Of a stretch of 64,000 nucleotides of DNA, positions 23,801 through 34,655 are shown piece after piece (position 1 is the stretch's first letter; each line of letters begins with the position of its first letter). Location of the stretch: the NCBI RefSeq assembly GCF_000004195.4, contig NC_030678.2:90984404-91048403 (forward strand), in the 5' to 3' direction. Below the pieces are notes generated by a model. It did not search any database and was not told the DNA's origin. It saw only the letters and a list, made by a program, of their open reading frames with translations. The position numbers were made by a program, and so were the translations under genes. This DNA is from Xenopus tropicalis (lineage: Eukaryota; Chordata; Amphibia; Anura; Pipidae).

Positions 23801-26273
23801 GTAACTTGGTTGCTCTGGGTCCTCCCTGCAGAAAAATCTACTAAGGGAGCCTAGCGCAACCAGCAACCAGGGCACTGCACTTACGGCCCCGACTGTGCCA
23901 CTATAGGGTGGGACTACAGTACAGCAGCCCCCCCCCTGTTGCCCAGGCCCCCCTGTGGCCATGGGGTCTGCTGTATACATAGTTACACTTCTGCCCCCAA
24001 GCTGCCGCCACCTGCCTTAAGCCTTGGCCTTGGCCAAGCTACACTTCAGCTACACTTCCTGCTCTAGGCTTTGTTCCTGTTAGGCTAACTATATCCCTGG
24101 TTTCCTGGTCCCCTGCTGCCTCCCCAAACTGGTCACACAAAATATGTCAGATCTGTATAGGTGTGAAAACCTAGAGAGCTCTCCATCATCTTCAAAGACA
24201 TTAGACTGCAGTGGAGGTAGCCCACATCCTTAGTTAAGCTCTGGGGTCCCCAACCTTTTTTACCCATGAGCCACATTCAAATGTAAAAGAATTGGGGAGA
24301 AACACAAGTATAAAAAATGTACCTGGGGTACCAAATAATTGCTGTGATTGGGTAGCCCGTATGTGGACAGGCAGCCTACATGAGGGTCTGTTTGGCAGTA
24401 TACCTTGTTTTTATGCAACCAAAACTTGCCTCCAAGCCAGGATTTAAAAAATAAGCACCTGCTTTGAGGCCACTGGAAGCAACATCCAAATGGTTGGTGA
24501 GCAACATGTTGCTTGTGAGCCACTGGGTGGGGACCACTGCTCTAACTACCAGTTCTTTACGTGGATCCTTTAATTGAGAACCTTGCATGCTGGTTGGCTG
24601 CATGCTGGTAAGGTCCTTGTTTAAGAATACTCTTGCATCTGTAATTACGTTTCTTCCTTAATTATTTTGATTATGATAATTATTTACATGTATTTATAAA
24701 ACACAAGCATTGTACAACATATTACTGTATACATTAAACATATAAACAAAACAAGAAGATAAAACAGGACTCCTTTGGAGAGATTGGGGGTGCAACTGGA
24801 GGGTTTTATAGCGTTTATACATTATATTTAATGTGCACTTATTTTGTCAAAAATAATTAAGTCTCGCAATCTTAACTAATTAAGATCCCTGTAACATGTT
24901 ATACCCTTTTTATACACCATTAAGGTATAGCAGCAGCAACCATTTTTAGCCCAAGTCACAATGTGTCCGTCCATGAAGAACAACTACGTGTAGCATTTGA
25001 TGGAGATGCTGTCCTGTTTTCTGATGAGTCAGAGCAAATTGTGAAGGAGCATGGGCTGGACATGTTTTTTGAACATGAGAAGGCTTATGAGAACAAGCCT
25101 TTGGCACAGGTAATTGCTTAAAATAAGCCATATTTTGTGTAACTGCTCTCAGATTAATTCACTTTTGCTGACCAAAGTACACAGTAATATTGTGGAAATG
25201 CCAACAGGCTAGTTATTTTCCTTTACTTGTTAAGTATTTTCTACAGAGCAAATGCATAGATTACAAAAGCTATGATTTCTGAAGGTGTTATGTGTACAAG
25301 GCTAGTGTATTTGGGTTGTCACTGGGACATATCACAGAGATTTTCAAGACTGTACAAACTGTATTATCCAATGCACATTGCAGGGCAACATGGATAGGAT
25401 CTCATTGTTTACTTGAGTCATTGTTCTAAAAAAATGTCTTCTTTTGTTTTATGGCTATTGCAAAAGAGTTCTCCTATAAGACTGGAATTGTCCTGTAAAA
25501 CAGGAATTCTATTCCCAGAGAGTCCAGTTTTACTATTGCATACTATTACCGGATAGTTTTAATTAAAATTGCATAAAGAATGTTTGGGGTCACCTAAATA
25601 TAAAAATGTCCTTAATTATACATTTGTGTCATAGATACAACAGTGCTTCTAATAGGAATAGATGTAAGCCAATTCATAATCTGAAAAATACATCATGTGC
25701 CCTTGTTAAAAAAAAGTTTTAAGAAGTGAAAACTTTAAAATATGTAAGGCTAAATTTTAATGACATGAAATGGTGCAGAAATCCAGAGGCTTTGAAGTTT
25801 AAACCATCTAGGCCAAATATAACAGGTGATCCAAAGGGCAGAATTGCCCTTTCCTAGCAATTTGGCTGCACAGAAAAGTCCACATGTTCACCTTTGAATG
25901 TATTTTTTTTCTTTTTCAGGGACCTCTTAAAGGTTTCCTGGAAGCTTTGGGGAAGTTGCAGAAGAAATTTTACTCCAAGGGAATGAGGATGAACTGCCCT
26001 ATTCGCACTTATTTGGTTACTGCACGTAGTGCTGCCAGTTCTGGCGCACGTGCCCTAAAAACTCTACGTAGTTGGGGGCTTGAGACTGATGAAGCTTTAT
26101 TCTTGGCTGGAGCCCCAAAGGGACCTCTCCTTGAAAAGATACGCCCACACATATTTTTTGATGACCAGATGTTTCATGTTGAGGGAGCTAAGGAGATGGG
26201 CACAATAGCAGCTCATGTACCATATGGTGTAGCACAAAGACATAAACATAAACCTTCTCAAAACAGCAAGTAA
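17751..26273 (+). CDS. nt5c1a: Cytosolic 5'-nucleotidase IA; join(17751..17885,20713..20880,22594..22723,23403..23525,24925..25109,25920..26273)
   Basis: Six exons join in frame to 364 codons plus TAA; mammalian NT5C1A is 368 residues. The enzyme dephosphorylates AMP to adenosine in the cytosol, chiefly in muscle, and is activated by ADP in known orthologues. The N-terminus is short and Lys/Pro-rich and unlike mammals, with conservation from about residue 27. HAD-like catalytic blocks are visible: FDGD with Asp211 and Asp213 (nucleophile and acid/base), TARSA at 281-285, and IFFDDQ with Asp328-329. The C-terminal tail after VPYGVAQ is short and basic. NT5C1B is the alternative paralogue but usually has a long N-terminal extension, and the hpcal4/pabpc4 neighbours support 1A. 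No broken exon or missing catalytic residue was seen. Confidence 0.95.
17886..20712 (+). other. nt5c1a intron 1
   Basis: Contains a TATC microsatellite near the donor; otherwise unique-looking AT-rich sequence without recognised features. Confidence 0.9.
17983..18060. repeat. (TATC)n microsatellite
   Basis: Interrupted TATC tetranucleotide run about 100 bp after the exon 1 donor. Confidence 0.95.
20713..20880 (+). CDS. nt5c1a: nt5c1a exon 2
   Basis: Residues 46-101, including [12 protein letters not shown] and HENEPF. Acceptor CCTTCTCAG; donor AAG|GTAAGT; phase 0. Confidence 0.95.
20881..22593 (+). other. nt5c1a intron 2
   Basis: About 1.7 kb, AT-rich, with a partial fold-back repeat relative at 21256-21340. 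Nothing else recognised. Confidence 0.9.
22594..22723 (+). CDS. nt5c1a: nt5c1a exon 3
   Basis: Residues 102-144 plus the first base of codon 145, with [15 protein letters not shown]. Acceptor GTCCTAG; donor ACA|GTAAGT. Confidence 0.95.
22724..23402 (+). other. nt5c1a intron 3
   Basis: Contains a palindromic MITE copy at 22770-22925; the rest is unremarkable. Confidence 0.9.
22770..22925. mobile_element. Palindromic MITE, second copy of the 15653 family
   Basis: Shares GTAACTCATAACAACCAATC, a CAGCTG centre and GTAACTGCCCATG with the 15653 element. Confidence 0.7.
23403..23525 (+). CDS. nt5c1a: nt5c1a exon 4
   Basis: Completes codon 145 and encodes to residue 185 plus one base, with [20 protein letters not shown]. 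Donor AAG|GTAAAG. Confidence 0.95.
23792..23993. mobile_element. MITE, AGTGGYGTAACT family, second copy
   Basis: Left CAGTGGCGTAACTTGG and right ATAGTTACACTTCTG; C/G-rich interior with CCTGTTGCCCAGGCCCCCC. Confidence 0.65.
24241..24540 (+). mobile_element. hAT-type MITE (GGGGTCCCCAACC ends)
   Basis: Left end GGGGTCCCCAACC and right end GGTGGGGACCACTG are inverted; ACCCATGAGCCACATT and GCAACATGTTGCTTGTGAGC are shared with the elements at 42508 (same orientation) and 41895 (opposite). Confidence 0.8.
24925..25109 (+). CDS. nt5c1a: nt5c1a exon 5
   Basis: Completes codon 186 and encodes residues 187-247, with the catalytic [11 protein letters not shown] block. Acceptor ATTAAG|GTATAG; donor CAG|GTAATT. 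Confidence 0.95.
25110..25919 (+). other. nt5c1a intron 5
   Basis: AT-rich, nothing recognised. Confidence 0.85.
25920..26273 (+). CDS. nt5c1a: nt5c1a exon 6 (coding part)
   Basis: Residues 248-364 with TARSA and FFDDQ motifs; TAA at 26271-26273. Acceptor CTTTTTCAG. Confidence 0.96.
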   Translation, partial: GPLKGFLEALGKLQKKFYSKGMRMNCPIRTYLVTARSAASSGARALKTLRSWGLETDEALFLAGAPKGPLLEKIRPHIFFDDQMFHVEGAKEMGTIAAHVPYGVAQRHKHKPSQNSK

Positions 26274-29200
26274 TACTTCCTTTGGCGCCTGCAGCCATGC
26301 ACTATACCCAGAATATTACCACACTACATATTTATTTGGGTTTTTTGGGTTTAATGGAAGCCCCCAGATTGTTTACAAAGCTCCTTGTTCTTTATTAGAA
26401 CCAAATGGGGCAATATATAAATACTATAAAGTGACTTTTTTGTGATAAGTGCCCATGCACATTCACTATTGCTGCCTACTTTGCATAATGGCATGATTGC
26501 AACCATTGACAAAAAAATGTTATGCTTGTCTGTTGTCTGTGTTTCAGCTGCCTCTGTCCTTGTATGTAACAGTGATGTGGTGAATGTAACACTCTACTAA
26601 ACAGGCTGCTATTATTGCCTTTTTGCTTTGTACAGCTTTAACTGTAACTCACACCAACATGCAAATGATTAAGTAAACAAAATTCCCTGCACATAAAACA
26701 ATGAGAGTCCTACAGAGTCAAGTACAAATACTTAGCACTGTGCACATGATAAAGTCAAGGAAAAGTGAAGGGTATTGTAAAAGAACTCAAGAACACCATG
26801 GTCTTACTATCATTAGCCTTCTACATATGCATGAAAACTAAATAGTCCTAATTTGTTTTGGAAAACCAATACATTATAAAAATAGAAAAACAATTTGCTC
26901 TCAGTATTTTTGCTCTTATTTGCAAGGTAAAAATATACTCCATTTGTAATATTTATGTGCTAATTGGCAGTGTTCATTTCTTCAGTGGTTTCTTGGTGTA
27001 ATTTTGCTAATAGGGTGCTTGGGGTTTGGTAATGGTGTCCTTTCTTTTATTTTTTCCTCTCCGATATTTTAAGGAATAGAGCTCCCTTTATTTGTGTTTC
27101 AGCTCCTAAAAAGCTGTGGTTATTTATATTAGTTTGTAAATTGACTTTTGTGCATATTTATTAACCATATAATAAGGATCCCAGTTTTGCTATGTACCAT
27201 ATACACACAGACTGTGAGATGTACTTAGTACTGGATGCTGGTAACTTTGCATTTTGCTTCTTAGAGTAGGGAAAGAGGGTGAGTAGGGTGGCTAGCAGTA
27301 GATGGCTATCCATTGTATGTCTGCATAGTTATATATATGGCAGCTTGGGTCTTTTTGATGAGTCTAAATCAAATAGGACTTTATTATATTGAATATAACA
27401 TTTTTGACTAAAACACCGTACTTGATATTATAGAAAAGGGACTGATATATAATATCAAACTGTTGTGCCAAGCATATCTACAAGCGACAGTCTGTGGCCA
27501 AACTTAAAAAATATTGGGGGAAGGGCACACACATTAGTCAGCTAATACCAATGCAATTGTTATCAGCCAACTGACTGTTGGTATAGTACAGTACTTTACC
27601 AAAATGTTTGCATGGGCACAGATCCGTTCTGTTGGAGCTCGCACCAGCAAGTATGAGCAGCTTGATCATTATGCAGATGACAGTTTGTCTCCTTATTCCT
27701 AAGTGTGTAAATACATTTGCTAAACTTTGTGAATGAGGATACCTCAAAATAACCAAGCACATCTACCTTATGTGAAATCAGTGTATGAAATGAGGAGATG
27801 TAAAGAAATGGTGATAGCGACAGAAAAGTATTATGCAGAAATACCAGGTCCTTCCTAGAAGACAGAATCTACCTAAGACTAACCTTTGTTGGTACCCAAT
27901 AATAATAATAATATATTTGTTAATAAAAGATGGTGACTACTGTTTTGTGACTCAAATGAGAATTGTTTGAAGTATTTAATTCAGTCTTAAAAAATGTCTT
28001 CCTTATCACTAGAGACATAATATATGACTAATAAAAAGATTAGAAATAAAATGCTATTTTAAAACTTAATTTGTACTTGGAATACTTCAAGCAAATATAA
28101 TATATACAGATATATATATAATAAATCATAACCAAAAAGTTATTAGGCCAAATTTTGGACATCATGCAATAAATATTTAAAAGATATTAATTATATAATA
28201 TATATAGATAAATATATATTATATATATATATTTATATGTATATGTTTTTCCCTGATACATAACTTTAGATATTAATACTGTGGTTTTTATTAAAATAAT
28301 ATTTTGATGACTACATTTTTAATGTTTACTCTCAGAAATTGGGGCTAAATTTTATAAACCAGTGCGAAAAAAATGGTGCATGTCACTATATCTTTACCCA
28401 CAATAAAACATTTTATGCCAGAACTCTAGTGTAACTGTGCCTGTCACAAGCAGGCAGAAAAATGTGCACTGGTAAGTAAACTGTGCATTCATGGGCACAG
28501 CTTATGCTTATGAAGTAATTGTTGGGAGTCCATTCACACACACACTCTTCAATTGATGCAATTTCAAGTGCCTATTGGCACACTATGTACAGGGGCATTT
28601 TGCTTACCACCTTTTCATAGCAATATATGGCTGTAGCAGAACAGACTATGCCTGATTCCTCATACACTAACGTTGGTTAAATCGGCAAACTGGAACATGG
28701 CACAGTATAGTAAAGCAAGTAGATGCATGTGCTTTGTGTATGTTATTTTAATGGGCTTGTTTCTGTCCCTACTGTTTTAATATTGTTTTAAAGATACTTG
28801 TGATATCAGAGAATACTGGGTAGTAAGCTCCTACCTGAATGAGTAAAATGCTAGTAAAGACTTGATAAACTTCAAACCTCTGTTATAAATTCCTAACTAT
28901 TTTTGCAATAATTTGAATGTATAAATATATATATTATGAGTAGGCAAAGCCAATTTTACTAAAACATTTTGCTAAAAAAACTGTTGCCTGCTGAATAGCA
29001 GAATTTCAACTAAACTAAATACAGGTATGGGATCCGTTATCCGGAAACCCGATATCCAGATAGCCCTGAATTATGGAAAGCCTGTCTCCCACAGACTTCA
29101 TTTTAATCAAATAATTCAGATTTTTAAAATTGATTTCCTTTTTCTCTGTAAAAATAAAATAGTGCTTTGTATTTGATCCCAACTAAGATATAATTTAATC

Positions 29201-29810
29201 CTTATTGGATGCAAAATAATCCTATTGAGTTTAATTAATGTTTTATTGATTTTTTAATAGACTTAAGGTTTGAAGATCCAAATTACAGAAAGACCCCTTA
29301 TCCGGAATACCCTTGGTCCCGAGCATTCTGGATAACGGGTCCTATACTTGTACAGTGAGATCAATCAACTGAACTCGGTTCTCATTAGGTGGTATATTAA
29401 ACAAAATTGTTTTCCCCAACTAAATATTTAGTCTTAATGCACTGGCCAAATCTATGATTTATGGATTTAGTGTATCCCTAACATCTGCCTACACATTTTA
29501 ATAAAGAAAACCTGCAAACTGAATGTATTAATACCCAAAACACTATGTAATGTTGCATGTCCTGGTACTGGCCTTTTAGTCTGTGACACACTGTCAAGTT
29601 TGTCACTATTGTAATGTTCACTCTCCATGTTTGGAGAGTTTTAACAAAATTGCCTTATAAGAAGCCTCTTATGTTCTTCGACTATATGTTTCGACCTTGT
29701 TCACTGTTAAATGTGTTATGCACCTTTATATGGAAGAGATTGTACATAGGACTCACAGACCTTTTCCACATATTTTTGTGAATGTAATAAACTGAATGTA
29801 TTACGGAATC
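26274..29810 (+). other. nt5c1a: Probable nt5c1a 3'UTR
   Basis: About 3.5 kb of AT-rich sequence without introns or coding signal. It carries one ACAGGTAT MITE (29020-29352), TA runs at about 28090-28240 and, near the end, a TGTACATA Pumilio-type motif. The extent is inferred from the poly(A) signals. Confidence 0.45.
29020..29352. mobile_element. Palindromic MITE, ACAGGTAT family, copy 3
   Basis: Starts TACAGGTATGGGATCCGTTA and ends GGGTCCTATACTTGTA; internal blocks match the other copies in opposite orientation to copies 1 and 2. Confidence 0.9.
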
Positions 29811-29838
29811 TTGTATGTTTTATCTGTCATAAAATAAA
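29786..29838 (+). terminator. nt5c1a: Candidate nt5c1a poly(A) signals (two AATAAA)
   Basis: AATAAA at 29786-29791 followed by TTGTATGTTTTATCTGT, and a second AATAAA at 29833-29838. Assignment to nt5c1a is by position only. Confidence 0.45.
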
Positions 29839-30220
29839 AGCCTGTGAAATTCACATATATTTAGATGTATGTGGTTTATGTGATAGTGTACTTTGCATAA
29901 ACTGAAAGTCTATTGAAATACAGATTTAAGAGGATATCTACCTGGCATAATGGAAAAAAACAGTTATTGGCTACAGGTTCCCTTTAAACAGCCATTATTT
30001 AAAAATTGTCAGTCGGGATTGCATCATTTCCAAAGCACAGCATTTAAATGAGGTTTGTGTGTGATTTCTTAGGCACAATTTTGCTACTGAAGCAGCCCAC
30101 AGTGGGAACCCTGGATTTGCTGCCTCATTCAGGGGTGCTCCAGGGTTCCCACGTCAGTACGTGTATTTGCATAAAATTCATCTGAAAGTACTGAATGTAT
30201 AAAAAGACAGATTTGCCAGA

Positions 30221-30853
30221 TTGTGTGAAGAAGATGGGAGTGTGAACTCTGGATTGGCGGTTCTAGGTGAGGCTGATCTCTCTAACAGCCGGGAGACCAG
30301 TTTCACTAGTAGTGGTGGGGAGGAGAGCAGAGCTAGGCCTAAACAGATGGTGGTTATAGGGGATTCGATCATTAGGAAAGTGGATAGGGTAATCTGTCAA
30401 GCGGATCGCTTCAACCGGACAGTTTGCTGTCTTCCTGGTGCCAGGGTTCGGCATGTGGTTGATCGGGTTGACACATTATTGGGAGGGGCTGGGCATGACC
30501 CGGCTGTCTTGGTACATATCGGTACTAACGACAAAATGAACGGTAGGTGGGGGACTTTAAAGAGTGAGTTCAGGGATCTAGGCTCTAAGATTAGGCAAAG
30601 GTCCTCCAATGTAATTTTTTCGGAAATTTTGCCGGTGCCACGTGCAAGTTTAGGGAGACAGCGGGAGCTTAGGGAGCTAAATGCGTGGCTAAAGTCTTGG
30701 TGTAGGAAGGAAGGGTTTGGGTTCCTAGAGCACTGGGCTGACTTTTCCTTGGGGTACAATCTATACAGCCCTGACGGATTGCACCTCAATGGAAGGGGGT
30801 CTGCTGTGCTAGGGGAGAGAATGGTTAAGAGGTTGGAGGAGTGTTTAAACTAG
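30221..30853 (+). CDS. CR1 ORF1, SGNH/GDSL esterase-like protein (5'-truncated)
   Basis: A frame of 210 codons opening at a TTG; the first ATG is at 30347 (codon 43). It shows VVIGDSI (catalytic Ser block), HIGTND (Gly/Asn block) and a C-terminal SPDGLHLN with the Asp185-His188 pair, the hallmarks of the esterase domain in CR1 ORF1. Longer CR1 ORF1 proteins have an additional N-terminal region, not seen here. The role of the esterase in retrotransposition is not settled. The stop overlaps the start of the ORF2 frame by 13 bases. Confidence 0.85.
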   Translation: MCEEDGSVNSGLAVLGEADLSNSRETSFTSSGGEESRARPKQMVVIGDSIIRKVDRVICQADRFNRTVCCLPGARVRHVVDRVDTLLGGAGHDPAVLVHIGTNDKMNGRWGTLKSEFRDLGSKIRQRSSNVIFSEILPVPRASLGRQRELRELNAWLKSWCRKEGFGFLEHWADFSLGYNLYSPDGLHLNGRGSAVLGERMVKRLEECLN

Positions 30854-33800
30854 ACAAGGGGGGGGTGGGTGAGCTAGAATTCCATGGGAAAATTAGTGTA
30901 GATGGGGTAGGGGGTCTAGCAAAGGGTTGTGGGGGAGGAGTGAGGGGGGCATATAGTTTATCAGATAAGGAGCTTCCGTTACAAGGAAAGCAGTCTCATA
31001 ATTGCCTTAGCTCTAATTCTCCCTTAGCTAATGTAAACATCAGAGGGAGAAGTAATAATCTCCGCTGCATGCTGGCTAATGCGCGTAGCTTGTCGGGTAA
31101 ATTAGGGGAGCTGCAAGCTATTGCATGTATTGAAAATTATGATTTAATAGGTATCACTGAGACCTGGTGGGATGATAAATGCGACTGGGCTGTGAATTTA
31201 AATGGTTATACACTTTTTAGGAGGGACAGAGAGATTAAAAAGGGTGGAGGGGTTTGTCTTTACGTAAAGTCAGACTTAAAGCCATGTAATAAAGACATTA
31301 CCAATGAAAACGTCGAATCTCTTTGGGTAGAAATTTCAGTAAGGCTGAAGGTCACAAAGAAAATGATCATTGGTGTATGTTATAAACCACCCCGTATAGA
31401 TGAGGGGGATGAGGCCCAGCTATTGTTGCAAATGGAGGAGGCTTCAAAACTGGGTCAAGTTGTTGTTATGGGGGACTTTAATTATCCGGACATTGACTGG
31501 AGTAATGGGGTGGCTAAGTCAGAAAAAGCTAGTAGGTTTGTAAATATGCTAAATGACAACTTTTTATTTCAGGCAGTTCAAGAACCCACTAGGAATGACG
31601 CTATTTTGGACCTGGTGATTTCTAATAATAATGAACTTATCTCTAACATTTGTGTGGGTGAGCATTTGGGGAACAGTGATCACAACATGGTCTCCTTTGA
31701 GATAATGCTGCAGAGACAGCGCTATAAGGGAGTAACTAAAACACTCAATTTTAGACGTGCAGACTTTGCCAGTATAAGGGCATCTCTGCAATGTGTCAAC
31801 TGGGAAAGGCTTTTCATGGGGTTAGACACAGAAGGAAAATGGAACATCTTTAAAACATTGCTTTGTAGGTATACACAACAGTATATCCCCCTAGTAAGCA
31901 AGGAGAGGCATCGCAAAGCGAAACCTTTATGGCTGAATAAAAGAGTTATTGTCGAGGTTGGTAAGAAAAAACGTGCTTTTAGGGCATTCAAGTTAGCTGG
32001 GACAGCGGAAACTTTCATCAGGTACAAGGAAGCAAATAAAGCATGCAAAAAAGCTATCAGGCAAGCTAAAATAGAGATGGAAAGGGATATTGCAGCTAGG
32101 AGTAAAAAGAATCCAAAATTATTTTTTAATTATGTGAATAGTAAAAAAATGAAGCAAGAAGGGGTGGGAACTTTATTATCACGGGGGGGTACGTTGGTTG
32201 ATGAGAACGGGGAAAAAGCTGAAATTTTGAACTCTTATTTTTCATCTGTCTATACATCTGAGGAGCCAGATAATGAAGGCTTCCCTTGTAATATGCCCAG
32301 TTCTAGTAATTTAGCTACTGACGCATGGGTCACTCGGGAGGAAATTCAAAAGAGACTTGAACATGTAAAGGTAAACAAAGGTCCAGGGCCGGATGGGATT
32401 CATCCCAGGGTATTAAATGAGCTGAGCGCTGTGATTGCCAAACCTCTTCACTTAATTTTTCAGGATTCATTGAGGTCTGGCATGGTGCCAAGAGACTGGC
32501 GGATTGCTAATGTGGTGCCGTTATTTAAAAAGGGATCCCGTTCTCAGCCTGAAAACTATAGGCCTGTTAGTCTGACATCAGTAGTAGGAAAACTTTTGGA
32601 AGGGGTAATAAGGGATAGGGTACTTGAATACATTGCAGTTCACAATACTATTAGTTTGTGCCAGCATGGTTTTATGCGTAACAGATCTTGCCAGACTAAT
32701 TTAGTTGCCTTTTATGAGGAGGTGAGTAGGAACCTTGATGCTGGAATGGCAGTTGATGTCATCTACTTGGACTTTGCTAAAGCGTTTGATACAGTACCTC
32801 ACAGAAGGTTAATGATCAAATTAAGGAATATTGGCCTAGAACATAATATTTGTAATTGGATAGAGAACTGGCTGAAGGATAGAGTACAAAGAGTGGTGGT
32901 AAATGGAACATTTTCTAATTGGACCAGTGTGGTTAGTGGAGTACCGCAGGGGTCAGTCCTTGGGCCTTTGCTGTTTAACTTGTTTATTAATGACCTGGAG
33001 GTGGGCATAGACAGTACTGTTTCTATTTTTGCTGATGACACTAAATTGTGCAAAACTATAAGTTCCATGCAGGATGCTGCCGCTTTGCAGAGCGATTTGA
33101 CAAATTTAGATAACTGGGCAGCAAACTGGAAAATGAGGTTCAATGTTGATAAGTGCAAAGTTATGCACTTTGGTAGAAATAATATAAACGCAAACTATCT
33201 ACTGAATGGTAGTGTGTTGGGGGCATCCTTAATGGAGAAGGATCTAGGGGTTTTTGTTGATAACAAGTTGTCTAATGCCAGGCAGTGTCATTCTGTGGCT
33301 ACTAAAGCAAATAAAGTGCTGTCTTGTATAAAAAAGGGCATTGACTCAAGGGATGAGAACATAATTTTGCCCCTTTATAGGTCCCTGGTAAGGCCTCACC
33401 TTGAGTATGCAGTGCAGTTTTGGGCTCCAGTCCTTAAGAAGGATATTAATGAGCTGGAGAGAGTACAGAGACGTGCAACTAAACTGGTTAAGGGGATGGA
33501 AGATTTAAACTATGAGGTGAGACTGTCGAGGTTGGGGTTGTTTTCTCTGGAAAAGAGGCGCTTGCGAGGGGACATGATTACTCTGTACAAGTACATTAGA
33601 GGGGATTATAGGCAGTTGGGGGATGTTCTTTTTTCCCATAAAAACAATCAACGCACCAGAGGTCACCCCTTTAGATTAGAGGAAAGGAGTTTCCATTTGA
33701 AGCAGCGTAGGTGGTTTTTCACGGTGAGGGCAGTGAGGTTATGGAATGCCCTTCCTAGTGAGGTGGTAATGGCAGATTCTGTTAATGCCTTTAAGAGGGG

Positions 33801-33864
33801 CCTGGATGAGTTCTTGATCAATCAGAATATCCAAGGCTATTGTGATACTAATATCTACAGTTAG
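30841..33864 (+). CDS. CR1 ORF2, AP-endonuclease and reverse transcriptase, intact frame
   Basis: 1007 codons without a stop; the frame opens at GTG and the first ATG is at 31069, so translation may depend on reinitiation or on the overlap with ORF1. Endonuclease domain at about 75-295: ITETWW near 105, GDFNYPDIDW near 211, SDHN near 279. Reverse transcriptase at about 500-780: NYRPVSLTS near 571, YLDFAKAFDTVPH near 641, GVPQGSVLGP near 700 and the catalytic FADD near 730. The C-terminal region has the WNALPSEVV block typical of CR1 elements. All catalytic residues I looked for are present, so the copy looks young and possibly competent for ORF2 activity. Confidence 0.93.
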   Translation: MFKLDKGGVGELEFHGKISVDGVGGLAKGCGGGVRGAYSLSDKELPLQGKQSHNCLSSNSPLANVNIRGRSNNLRCMLANARSLSGKLGELQAIACIENYDLIGITETWWDDKCDWAVNLNGYTLFRRDREIKKGGGVCLYVKSDLKPCNKDITNENVESLWVEISVRLKVTKKMIIGVCYKPPRIDEGDEAQLLLQMEEASKLGQVVVMGDFNYPDIDWSNGVAKSEKASRFVNMLNDNFLFQAVQEPTRNDAILDLVISNNNELISNICVGEHLGNSDHNMVSFEIMLQRQRYKGVTKTLNFRRADFASIRASLQCVNWERLFMGLDTEGKWNIFKTLLCRYTQQYIPLVSKERHRKAKPLWLNKRVIVEVGKKKRAFRAFKLAGTAETFIRYKEANKACKKAIRQAKIEMERDIAARSKKNPKLFFNYVNSKKMKQEGVGTLLSRGGTLVDENGEKAEILNSYFSSVYTSEEPDNEGFPCNMPSSSNLATDAWVTREEIQKRLEHVKVNKGPGPDGIHPRVLNELSAVIAKPLHLIFQDSLRSGMVPRDWRIANVVPLFKKGSRSQPENYRPVSLTSVVGKLLEGVIRDRVLEYIAVHNTISLCQHGFMRNRSCQTNLVAFYEEVSRNLDAGMAVDVIYLDFAKAFDTVPHRRLMIKLRNIGLEHNICNWIENWLKDRVQRVVVNGTFSNWTSVVSGVPQGSVLGPLLFNLFINDLEVGIDSTVSIFADDTKLCKTISSMQDAAALQSDLTNLDNWAANWKMRFNVDKCKVMHFGRNNINANYLLNGSVLGASLMEKDLGVFVDNKLSNARQCHSVATKANKVLSCIKKGIDSRDENIILPLYRSLVRPHLEYAVQFWAPVLKKDINELERVQRRATKLVKGMEDLNYEVRLSRLGLFSLEKRRLRGDMITLYKYIRGDYRQLGDVLFSHKNNQRTRGHPFRLEERSFHLKQRRWFFTVRAVRLWNALPSEVVMADSVNAFKRGLDEFLINQNIQGYCDTNIYS

Positions 33865-34655
33865 TACTAGTGGTTGTATTTATAGTTTATGTATGTGAGT
33901 GTATAGATTGGTAGGTGTGGGTTAGGTGTGCTGGGTTTACTTGGATGGGTTGAACTTGATGGACACAGGTCTTTTTTCAACCCTATGTAACTATGTAACT
34001 ATGTAACTATGTACAGGATACATACTTCACAACATTTGAAAAGTGTAAAAAAGGGCAAAAGAAATGCGGCGTGTAGCATGGTGAACATTTTTTGACCATG
34101 CCCATTTTTGCCAGCACACCTCCTAAATAACACTTTTTACAAAAATTTGGCAGGTTATTTAAAGTTTGAACACATTTCTGGGGGGTTTGGCATCTTGTTT
34201 TATGTGTTATTACAGATTTGCTAAAAAAGGTGAAATTACCCGTTATGGTTCTAAACATACCCTTGCAAAAATAGTATAAGGGTTGTGTTGGAGGTAGGGT
34301 TGCCACCTGGCTGGTAAAGATTATGCTTGATGCCAATGTTATTAAAGTATAATAAAAGTCCCTTTCAAGTTAAACGTGTAGGGAACTGGTAAATTATGCC
34401 TTTTCCCACTCTGTGGTCCCCTAGTTCTCTAGACAGCTATAAGGGTCCTTAATGTAATGGGAAGTAAGTTCCTTGTTCCTGGGTCATAGCATGACCCCTT
34501 GTGCATTTCCACAGTTTGGCCATAAGGTGGCACTGTGGATATAAAAGGCTGAGCAGCCATGAGGCAAGAGGCCATTTTGTGGAGCTCTCTCCACAAGAGG
34601 AGAGCTCTACATGTGAATAGGTAGCTTTAGAAAGAATAGGCAGTTCCTGTTATAG

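Larger units (their letters stand above)
23526..24924 (+). other. nt5c1a intron 4
   Basis: Holds a MITE at 23792-23993 and a hAT-like element at 24241-24540. Confidence 0.9.
30180..34013 (+). mobile_element. CR1-clade non-LTR retrotransposon, nearly full length
   Basis: Contains an ORF1 esterase frame overlapping an ORF2 endonuclease/reverse transcriptase frame, followed by a short 3'UTR and a terminal tandem array of the 8-mer CTATGTAA (about 33982-34013), the usual form of a CR1 3' end. No poly(A) tail and no obvious target duplication, as expected for CR1. The 5' end is approximate; ORF1 appears to lack its N-terminal part, so the copy is probably mildly 5'-truncated. Confidence 0.93.

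Noticed and set aside
24241..24540. 8-bp hAT target duplication for the nt5c1a intron 4 element
   Set aside because: Candidate flanks GTTAAGCT and CTCTAACT match poorly, so the insertion footprint cannot be claimed here.
31722..32048. Minus-strand frames across the CR1 element
   Set aside because: Antisense shadows of the strongly coding ORF2 strand, with no recognisable domain.
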